From assembly GCA_022820485.1 (NCBI GenBank), contig JAJEFJ010000011.1:1-64000 (forward strand): DNA of 64,000 nucleotides, written 5' to 3'. Below the pieces are notes generated by a model, which did not search any database, was not told the origin of the DNA, and saw only the letters and a list, made by a program, of their open reading frames with translations. The translations under genes were made by a program, and so were the position numbers. This DNA is from Candidatus Latescibacterota bacterium (lineage in GTDB: Bacteria; Latescibacterota; UBA2968; UBA8231). Numbering within the stretch: the stretch's first letter is position 1; the number at the start of each line of letters is the position of its first letter. Shown here piece after piece: positions 58,586 to 64,000 of the stretch.

Positions 58586-60655
58586 ATGCAGAACAGCGTG
58601 CGCAAGACGTTTTCTCTTGCCATCGCCCTGTTGCTCGCACTCTGTGGTGCTGCTGTCGCCGGGGATAACGCGAACGTCGTCATTTCGCTGGATGGGGAAC
58701 ATGCCGCCGCCGGTGCTGGAGAGCAAGTGGAGGTGGCAGTGTCGGCCGCTGGAATGGTCGGGGTAAATCAGTTTGAAGTTACTCTGACGGTATTGCCCGC
58801 GGAAGCCTTTGATCTAGCGGCGACGACGTTTACCCCTGCTTTTGGTTTTTCGCCTGGCGTGGAATTATTAGGGGATGGGCAGGTCAAAAGTGGTGCGGCC
58901 GCTCTCGGCGAGACGGTAGATGGCGATGGTTCTTTGGGTGTTTTTACCCTCACGATGTCGAGTAGTTTTAGCAGAAATTCCCCGGCCGAGGTTGTGGTGA
59001 ACAGCGTGTCCATTGGGTCGTCGTCTGTGGACCGGGATGTCCTTGGTGCCGAGGGATTGTTTATCGTCAATTGGGCTGTGCCCCCGCCGGATATGATGGC
59101 GACCTCAGAGCTTTCCTTTAACCCGGCCTATTCCTCGATCGGCACAGGGGCGGCTGCGGATGGCAGCCCCGGCGAGATCGAGTTTTCGGTCAATTTCACC
59201 GATGATGGTGCCCCGGCCAAGGGCCAGACCATTGCTTGGGACATCACTAATACTGGCTCGCGGTCGGTCTATCTGCTTGGCGTCGGTGAGGTTCCCTCTG
59301 GCGTGTACGTATGCCTGCGGAATGTGACTGATGAGGCTGGCAATGCCGCGGTACAGTTTGACGCCGAAGGCAACTTAAAGGCGGCTGCGACTTCGCTCGA
59401 CGTTCGGGCGCGCACGACTGCTGTAAATCCGGCCGGTGACACCATTGATTTGGCGGTTGATTTCGACGCCACATGGGCGGTGCCAGACCCCGATCAATTG
59501 ATGTTCGTCTCGCAGGTTTCCCTGAATGATGATGACAATGCCCGCAACGAGCTAGTCGCGGGTGCGGGTGCGAACATTCCAGTCGTGCTGTCCGCGGCCG
59601 GGCTAGCCGGCGTGAAGCAAGTTGAGGTCATCGTGACCGTGTCGCCTGCGGATGCCTTTGATCTGGAGGCTACTACGTTTTCGGGTTCTTCTGCGGTTGC
59701 CCTGTCGGCACCGGGCGTGGAAGTCTCCGGCAATCAGGTGCGGGGCGGCGCAGTCGTTACTCTCAATGACGATCCCGTATCTGGCGATAGTGTTCTGGGG
59801 ACCTTCACCCTCGTCACCTCGGACAGCTTTACCGAGGAGATGGAGGCGGATATTGTGGTCCACAGCGTGTCCCTCGGCCCGTCCTCTGGCGAGCGCGATT
59901 ATTTGGACACCGAGTTGTTAGCCGAGATGTTTAATCGCCACAGCATACACCTCAACCGGCCGGATCCAGTGCTGGTGGCCACCGCGCCGCTGGTTGGCAA
60001 CGCCTTGACTTCTGGGGCCGATACGGGCGCTATTGATGATGACAGCCCCGGCGAGATCACGTACTCGGTCAATTATACCAACCCCTGGGGTGAGCCGGGC
60101 GAAGGTCAGGCCATCTTGTGGGATGTGTACAACCGCAGCGCGGAGTGGGTGTCCGTGCTCGGTATTGGCACGATTCCCCCCAAAGGCAGCGCGTTTGTGC
60201 GCAATACGACCGATGCCGACGGCAATTCGTCGATTGAGGTTGACGCCGATGTCGTGTCTTTCCTCAGCATTACGGCGAAGACCGACACGGAGAATGCGGC
60301 CGGCAAGGCCCTCAACTTGGCGATTGACTTCAGCGCGGCTTGGGCCGCTGCTAAGCCGCTAGCCGCCCTGCCATTGGCTAACTCGCTGAATCAGAACTAT
60401 CCCAACCCTTTCAATCCGGAAACCACGATTCCCTACGCGCTGAGCAGCGATGCGATCGTCTCCCTGACGATCTACAACATCGCGGGTCAGGTCGTGCGCA
60501 AGCTGGTTGACGGCGAGGCGCTGGCCGCAGGTCAGTACCAAGCCTTATGGGATGGTCGGAGCGAAAGCGGCGCTAGCGTCGCCAGCGGCATGTATTTTTA
60601 CTTGCTGCACACCGGCGACTTTGTAGCTAAGCGCAAGATGGTGCTGCTGAGGTAG
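58586..60655 (+). CDS. Secreted protein with two cohesin-like/Ig-like modules and T9SS-type sorting domain
   Basis: The ATG after GAAGGAG gives 689 residues with a signal peptide (SLAIALLLALCGAAVAG). Two homologous halves each contain a cohesin-like beta domain (AGAGEQVEVAVSAAGMVGVNQFEVTLTV; AGAGANIPVVLSAAGLAGVKQVEVIVTV) and an Ig-like domain (SPGEIEFSVNFTDDGAPAKGQTIAWDI; SPGEITYSVNYTNPWGEPGEGQAILWDV). The C-terminus NYPNPFNPETTIPYAL ... SGMYFYLLHTGDFVAKRKMVLLR is the type IX/FlgD-like sorting domain. Cohesin-type domains bind dockerins or mediate adhesion; none of the partners is visible. Similar hairpins flank the gene. Confidence 0.85.
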   Translation: MQNSVRKTFSLAIALLLALCGAAVAGDNANVVISLDGEHAAAGAGEQVEVAVSAAGMVGVNQFEVTLTVLPAEAFDLAATTFTPAFGFSPGVELLGDGQVKSGAAALGETVDGDGSLGVFTLTMSSSFSRNSPAEVVVNSVSIGSSSVDRDVLGAEGLFIVNWAVPPPDMMATSELSFNPAYSSIGTGAAADGSPGEIEFSVNFTDDGAPAKGQTIAWDITNTGSRSVYLLGVGEVPSGVYVCLRNVTDEAGNAAVQFDAEGNLKAAATSLDVRARTTAVNPAGDTIDLAVDFDATWAVPDPDQLMFVSQVSLNDDDNARNELVAGAGANIPVVLSAAGLAGVKQVEVIVTVSPADAFDLEATTFSGSSAVALSAPGVEVSGNQVRGGAVVTLNDDPVSGDSVLGTFTLVTSDSFTEEMEADIVVHSVSLGPSSGERDYLDTELLAEMFNRHSIHLNRPDPVLVATAPLVGNALTSGADTGAIDDDSPGEITYSVNYTNPWGEPGEGQAILWDVYNRSAEWVSVLGIGTIPPKGSAFVRNTTDADGNSSIEVDADVVSFLSITAKTDTENAAGKALNLAIDFSAAWAAAKPLAALPLANSLNQNYPNPFNPETTIPYALSSDAIVSLTIYNIAGQVVRKLVDGEALAAGQYQALWDGRSESGASVASGMYFYLLHTGDFVAKRKMVLLR

Positions 60656-60683
60656 GGGGCGGTTTGAAACCGCGCCCCCTACC
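60651..60683. repeat. GC-rich palindrome overlapping the stop codon
   Basis: GGTAGGGGGC-GGTTT pairs with AAACC-GC-GCCCCCTACC. The outer GTAGGGG/CCCCTAC resembles the borders of the REPIN-like elements at 25298 and 34148. The TAG stop of the secreted gene lies in its left arm. Confidence 0.7.
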
Positions 60684-60709
60684 CGGGTGCGTAACAGCAG
60701 TTAGTGAGT

Positions 60710-60747
60710 GAAATGGGGCCTCAGTGAGAGGTCCCATTTCCTTTTTT
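60710..60747 (+). terminator. Rho-independent terminator after the second secreted gene
   Basis: GAAATGGGGCCTC-AGTGA-GAGGTCCCATTTC, a 13-bp stem with one G-U pair, is followed by CTTTTTTAG. It is related in sequence to the hairpin at 58517, including the preceding AGTTAGTG. Confidence 0.88.
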
Positions 60748-60793
60748 AGTCGTGGATTGTTGTGTAAGACTGCGGTGCTATTTGCGCTTGGCT

Positions 60794-61039
60794 ATGAAAA
60801 TCAAGGTTCTATTTTTTGCTTCCTGCCGCGATGCCGTCGGCCATAGAAGCTGTGAGTGGGAGCTCGCCGAAGGTTGCCGAGTCGCGGACTTACAGCGCGA
60901 ACTTGTGGCCGCGTATCCGCAACTGGCCGCGGTGCAGCAGGTGTTGTCGATTGCGGTCAATTCCGAGTACGCAGGGAGCCATACCGCGTTACAAGCGGGC
61001 GACGAAGTGGCTCTTATTCCGCCTGTAAGTGGGGGCTGA
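60794..61039 (+). CDS. moaD: Molybdopterin synthase sulfur carrier subunit MoaD
   Basis: The 81 residues form a ubiquitin-like fold: MKIKVLFFASCRDAVG, VADLQRELVAAYP, and the obligatory C-terminal Gly-Gly (VALIPPVSGG), which is thiocarboxylated to deliver sulfur for molybdopterin. The ATG at 60794 is preferred because the family begins there. It is followed directly by moaE. Confidence 0.92.
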   Translation: MKIKVLFFASCRDAVGHRSCEWELAEGCRVADLQRELVAAYPQLAAVQQVLSIAVNSEYAGSHTALQAGDEVALIPPVSGG

Positions 61040-61040
61040 C

Positions 61041-61469
61041 GTGTTCAAAATTACCGAAGACTCAATTGAACCCAGCGATTTGTTTGCCGACGTGGTGCGC
61101 GCTGAAAATGGTGCGGTGGCCACGTTTGCCGGGGTGGTGCGCAATCACTCCGGGGACAAGCAAACCGAGTATTTGGTGTACGAAGCGTATCCGGCTATGG
61201 CCGAGAAGAAGATGGCCGAGATTGGCAAAGATCTGAAGGCGCGGTGGGGCGTTGTGGACGTCGGGATGATTCACCGCGTCGGGAAGCTCGAAATTGGGGA
61301 GATCAGCGTGTTAATTGCCGTCGCTAGCCCGCATCGAGCCGAGGCGCTGGCCGCGTGTCAGTACGCCATTGATCGGCTCAAGCAGATCGTGCCGATATGG
61401 AAGAAGGAAGTAGGGGTTGAGGGTGAAAGCTGGGTTGAAGGGCCACAGGCAGCCTATGAAGGCCGCTAA
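61041..61469 (+). CDS. moaE: Molybdopterin synthase catalytic subunit MoaE
   Basis: The 142-residue protein from GTG (after AGTGGGGG, one base after the moaD stop) has GAVATFAGVVRNHSGDKQTEYLVYEAYPAMA, HRVGKLEIGEISVLIAV, SPHRAEALAACQYAID and the catalytic lysines in IWKKEVGVEGESWVEG. It inserts the dithiolene sulfurs of molybdenum cofactor. A GTG 12 nt earlier in frame is an alternative start. Confidence 0.93.
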   Translation: MFKITEDSIEPSDLFADVVRAENGAVATFAGVVRNHSGDKQTEYLVYEAYPAMAEKKMAEIGKDLKARWGVVDVGMIHRVGKLEIGEISVLIAVASPHRAEALAACQYAIDRLKQIVPIWKKEVGVEGESWVEGPQAAYEGR

Positions 61470-61472
61470 GCA

Positions 61473-61946
61473 ATGGTGTTCAACTTTGGTTGGCTATTAG
61501 AGGGCCGGTTGGCAGGGGCCGGGCAGATTGGTGGTTGGGAGAGGGACGAGCGGCTGGAGGACGATCTCGATTTGCTGGCGGCGCAGGGCGTAAAGGCGAT
61601 TGTGTCGCTGACTGCGGATGCCCTGCCGGTGGGCGAGGTGGCAGCGCGCGATATGGCGTACTTGCACTTGCCCATACAGGATATGCAGTCGCCTTCGCTC
61701 GGGGAGATACGAGCGTTTGTCCAATTCGTTGACGAGGCCGTCGAGCAAGGACGGCCGGTTATAGTCCATTGCAGTGCGGGCTTGGGGCGCACGGGCACGA
61801 TGTTGGCGAGTTATTTGGTGCGAATAGGCAGCAGTGCGGCAGACGCCCTGACACAGGTGCGGAACCTGCGCCCCGGCTCGGTGGAAACGGCCGCCCAAGA
61901 ACGGGCCGTATATGAATACGCCGTGCATCTTGGGCAATTGACATAG
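61473..61946 (+). CDS. Dual-specificity protein phosphatase-like enzyme
   Basis: The 157 residues contain the cysteine-phosphatase loop VIVHCSAGLGRTG (CX5R) at about 98-110, a candidate general acid Asp in LHLPIQDMQSP, and a helix after the loop (TMLASYLVR). The fold resembles DUSP/PTP proteins of the tyrosine phosphatase superfamily. It starts 3 bp after moaE, probably in one transcript although the functions are unrelated. Substrate could be phosphotyrosine, phosphoserine or a small phosphate ester. Confidence 0.87.
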   Translation: MVFNFGWLLEGRLAGAGQIGGWERDERLEDDLDLLAAQGVKAIVSLTADALPVGEVAARDMAYLHLPIQDMQSPSLGEIRAFVQFVDEAVEQGRPVIVHCSAGLGRTGTMLASYLVRIGSSAADALTQVRNLRPGSVETAAQERAVYEYAVHLGQLT

Positions 61947-62021
61947 TGGGGCGGCACCAGTACATTGAAATAATAGTGTAGTCCCGAGCGGCTACACGCT
62001 AAAACCGGAGGAGAGGGTCGG

Positions 62022-62216
62022 ATGGAAAAGGTTGATTTTCCTGAGTGTTTGAAGTGCAGAGAAGGCGTTTTGATTCCGCTTTCTGACTATGGCAGAGACG
62101 GCGCGGCTATTCACTACAAAGCGTGGGCCTGCACGAATCCAAGTTGCGGATACCATATAAGAATTGACAACGGCGAGTTGAGTATCGGCGAGGAACTCAA
62201 GAAATCGTTTAAGTAA
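62022..62216 (+). CDS. Small zinc-ribbon protein
   Basis: The 64-residue protein has C9-x2-C12 and C37-x4-C42, a likely zinc ribbon, with basic and acidic tail residues (ELSIGEELKKSFK). GGAGGAG precedes the ATG. No named family is recognised. Followed by a hairpin at 62264. Confidence 0.72.
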   Translation: MEKVDFPECLKCREGVLIPLSDYGRDGAAIHYKAWACTNPSCGYHIRIDNGELSIGEELKKSFK

Positions 62217-62263
62217 GCGGTTCCGTCTTCGCCTTTGGCACGCGGTAAAAGTAGTAGATCACG

Positions 62264-62294
62264 AGAAGAGGCCCCCTTTTGTGGAGCCTCTTCT
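62264..62294 (+). terminator. Hairpin after the zinc-ribbon gene
   Basis: AGAAGAGGC pairs perfectly with GCCTCTTCT around a 13-nt loop and is followed by TCTTAT. It overlaps the most upstream possible start of the YbbR gene, so that gene may really start later. Confidence 0.65.
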
Positions 62295-63238
62295 TCTTAT
62301 GGGGTCTGTTGTTGGCCAACATCAGTGTAAGCAATTGGGGAATCAGGGCAGGTGCCTTGGTCTTATCTTTTGCGCTGTGGCTTCACGCAGTTACAGAGAA
62401 GTACTACGATAAAGAAGTTGCAGTGCGCCTCTGGGTCGAAGTCCCGCCGGGCGAAGGGGTGGACGGGGATATGGTGCTAGCCAGTCAAGTGCCCTCCACG
62501 GTTCGCGTCTTGGTCACTGGCGGGGGCAAGGATCTGCTGTTTGACTTGGACGACGATTCCTTTGTTCTGAAGTTGCGGGCCGAAGGCAAGAATCGAATCC
62601 ACCGCTTGACTCCTTCCCAAATCACCAAGCGGGTGGCCGACTTGGATGTCGAAGTCAAGGAAATTCTCGAACCAAAAGAAATTGAAATCGCGCTAGCGCC
62701 GAGGATGGAACGGGATGTGCCCGTGCGGGTGCAAGCGAGTCTAGAAGTGGCTGCTGCCCACGTACAGGTGACGCCGATGCAAGCCGATCCCGCGCTCGTC
62801 CGGGTGAGCGGCCCGCAGCAGCAGGTCGCCGCATTGCGCTATGTGGATACGGATTCGCTGGTCTTGCAGGATATCCGGGAAGATGTGGATGTGAAGTGGT
62901 CTTTGCGCCATCCCGAGCACACGCAACTCGCGTTCGTGCCCGAGGCTGTACGCGTGCGCGCCACCGTGCAGATGTTAGCCGAGGACGATTTAATCGGAGT
63001 GCCGATTACTGTGCGTCATGCCGGCGCGGCGCGCCGGCGTCCCGAGCCGGCCACTGCCCAAGTCAAGGTGCGCGGCGGGGTTGGCGTGATCGCCCAGCTC
63101 GACCCGGCCCGCGACATAGAGCTGTACGTAGATTACGCCGAATATCAGGGAAATGCACTGCCAGTGCACAGCGCGGAGACATCGCTTTTTGAGGTGCGCC
63201 AGATCGCTCCAGCATACGTCGATTTGGTGAGCTACTAG
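62279..63238 (+). CDS. YbbR (CdaR)-domain membrane-anchored protein
   Basis: The frame gives up to 319 residues from TTG at 62279; TTG codons at 62309 or 62312 are alternatives and would avoid the upstream hairpin. NWGIRAGALVLSFALWLHAVTE is the characteristic N-terminal membrane segment of YbbR proteins. YbbR beta domains follow (VQVTPMQADPALVRVSGPQQQVAALRYVDT is the best match). In Firmicutes CdaR regulates the c-di-AMP cyclase CdaA, but no cdaA lies alongside here. tsaD begins 2 bp after its stop. Confidence 0.8.
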   Translation: MWSLFFLWGLLLANISVSNWGIRAGALVLSFALWLHAVTEKYYDKEVAVRLWVEVPPGEGVDGDMVLASQVPSTVRVLVTGGGKDLLFDLDDDSFVLKLRAEGKNRIHRLTPSQITKRVADLDVEVKEILEPKEIEIALAPRMERDVPVRVQASLEVAAAHVQVTPMQADPALVRVSGPQQQVAALRYVDTDSLVLQDIREDVDVKWSLRHPEHTQLAFVPEAVRVRATVQMLAEDDLIGVPITVRHAGAARRRPEPATAQVKVRGGVGVIAQLDPARDIELYVDYAEYQGNALPVHSAETSLFEVRQIAPAYVDLVSY

Positions 63239-63239
63239 C

Positions 63240-64000
63240 ATGTTGGTACTGGGGCTGGAGACCTCCTGCGATGAGACGGCCGCGGCCGTTGTCGATGAGT
63301 CGTACGCCGTGCATTCCAATATCATCTTCTCGCAACAAGATCACGCGCCATACGGGGGCGTGGTGCCCGAGTTGGCTTCGCGCGCCCATATGCGTGCTTT
63401 GGTGCCGGTCGTGCGACAGGCCCTAGCGACTGCTGGCGTTGGGTGGGAAGAAGTGGATGGGGTGGCTGCGACGCGCGGGCCTGGCTTGGTCGGGTCGTTG
63501 ATCGTGGGGCTATCGCTGGCCAAGGGGCTGGCGTTGGCGCGCAACAAGCCGCTGGTCGGCGTCCATCACCTAGAGGCCCACGTGTTTTCTAACTTGGTCG
63601 CCGCGCAGGTCGAGGTTCCCTTCCTGACGCTGCTGGTGTCGGGCGGGCACACCGAGTTGATTTTGGTGCGCGAACTCGGCTCATACGAGGTGCTGGGCCG
63701 CACGCGCGACGACGCGGCTGGCGAGGCATTTGACAAGGTCGCCAAGCTGCTGGGGCTGCTGCCCGGGGAAGGGGTGGTGGCCGGTGGTCGGCTCATCGCC
63801 GAGCTCGCCGAGGATGGCGATCCCGAGGCCATTGACTTCCCACGCGCCCTCGTGGACGAGATGGACTTCAGCTTCAGTGGCCTCAAAACCTCGGTGTTAC
63901 ACTACGTGCGCGCGCTTTCTCCGCAAGAGCGCACGGCCCAGCTCGCCCATATTGCCGCTAGCTTCCAAGAAGCCGTAGTGGATGCTTTAGTCGCCAAGAC
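63240..64000 (+). CDS. tsaD: tRNA threonylcarbamoyladenosine transferase TsaD (partial, runs off the window)
   Basis: The first 253 residues are present: MLVLGLETSCDETAAAVVDE, SQQDHAPYGGVVPELASRAH, the metal motif HHLEAHV, LLVSGGHTELILV, TRDDAAGEAFDKVAKLLGL and SFSGLKTSV. TsaD transfers threonylcarbamoyl to A37 of ANN-decoding tRNAs as part of the TsaBDE complex. The gene is intact to the window edge. Confidence 0.94.
   Translation, partial: MLVLGLETSCDETAAAVVDESYAVHSNIIFSQQDHAPYGGVVPELASRAHMRALVPVVRQALATAGVGWEEVDGVAATRGPGLVGSLIVGLSLAKGLALARNKPLVGVHHLEAHVFSNLVAAQVEVPFLTLLVSGGHTELILVRELGSYEVLGRTRDDAAGEAFDKVAKLLGLLPGEGVVAGGRLIAELAEDGDPEAIDFPRALVDEMDFSFSGLKTSVLHYVRALSPQERTAQLAHIAASFQEAVVDALVAK

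Noticed and set aside
1-64000. tRNA or rRNA genes, prophage, transposase-bearing insertion sequences
   Set aside because: No cloverleaf with CCA-end pattern, rRNA-conserved segment, transposase or phage structural gene could be recognised on reading the window.

Overview
The window is 64 kb of GC-rich, densely coded bacterial chromosome. It has no rRNA, no tRNA that I could see, no CRISPR array and no transposase gene. Several traits point to a member of the FCB-related or sponge/sediment candidate phyla (Latescibacterota- or Poribacteria-like). These are paralogous phytanoyl-CoA dioxygenases, Gfo/Idh/MocA oxidoreductases, a sulfatase, DUF4832, MlrC and enolase-superfamily genes, two secreted proteins with the FPNPFNP-type C-terminal sorting domain, and selenoproteins. 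The assignment is an inference from gene content only.

Layout. 1-3.9 kb: a visibly AT-richer island holding a DUF262 protein, an overlapping Ser/Thr protein kinase, an ATPase gene that lacks the usual N-terminal DNA-binding domain, and a RelE/HigA-type toxin-antitoxin pair with a perfect palindromic operator. 3.9-28.6 kb: mostly single catabolic genes (2-hydroxyacid dehydrogenases, amidohydrolase, Gfo/Idh, putative glycosidase-like barrel, sulfatase, mannonate-dehydratase-like, peptide-type binding protein, PhyH pair, enolase superfamily, D-threonine-aldolase-like), with DAHP synthase, a CnoX-type thioredoxin and a glycosyltransferase among them. 27.5-28.6 kb: selD, with an in-frame UGA at the catalytic position. 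28.7-32.1 kb: MlrC, Gfo/Idh and a second toxin-antitoxin pair lying between two near-identical terminators. 32.2-38 kb: K+ channel, then a reverse-strand phosphonate catabolism cluster (alcohol dehydrogenase, phosphonoacetate hydrolase, FAD oxidoreductase) with two epimerase-like genes. 38-45.4 kb: guaB, a YtxH protein, then an operon of a UGA-containing SelW-like gene, a TPR protein, rdgB and a heterodimeric ABC exporter. 45.5-50.4 kb: HEAT lipoprotein-hisG-hisD-hisB-glycosyltransferase, tightly overlapped. 50.4-54.2 kb: duplicated small membrane/coiled-coil genes around a YfhO-type membrane protein, and a coiled-coil gene built from 42-bp tandem repeats. 54.4-60.7 kb: two large secreted proteins, the first behind a consensus sigma-70 promoter and a translationally coupled 33-codon leader. 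60.8-64 kb: moaD-moaE, a dual-specificity phosphatase, a zinc-ribbon protein, a YbbR-domain protein and the start of tsaD.

Two themes stand out. First, two genes (selD and a 77-residue SelW-like gene) are interrupted by UGA exactly at the redox-active residue, with a hairpin directly downstream, so the organism very probably makes selenocysteine. Second, several genes are bordered by short degraded copies of a neighbour's end, or by duplicated terminators (sulfatase, binding protein/ABC transporter, toxin-antitoxin pair, cohesin-like secreted gene, YfhO gene, coiled-coil gene). Together with three families of dispersed palindromic or short repeats, this records frequent local duplication or cassette-like gain and loss.
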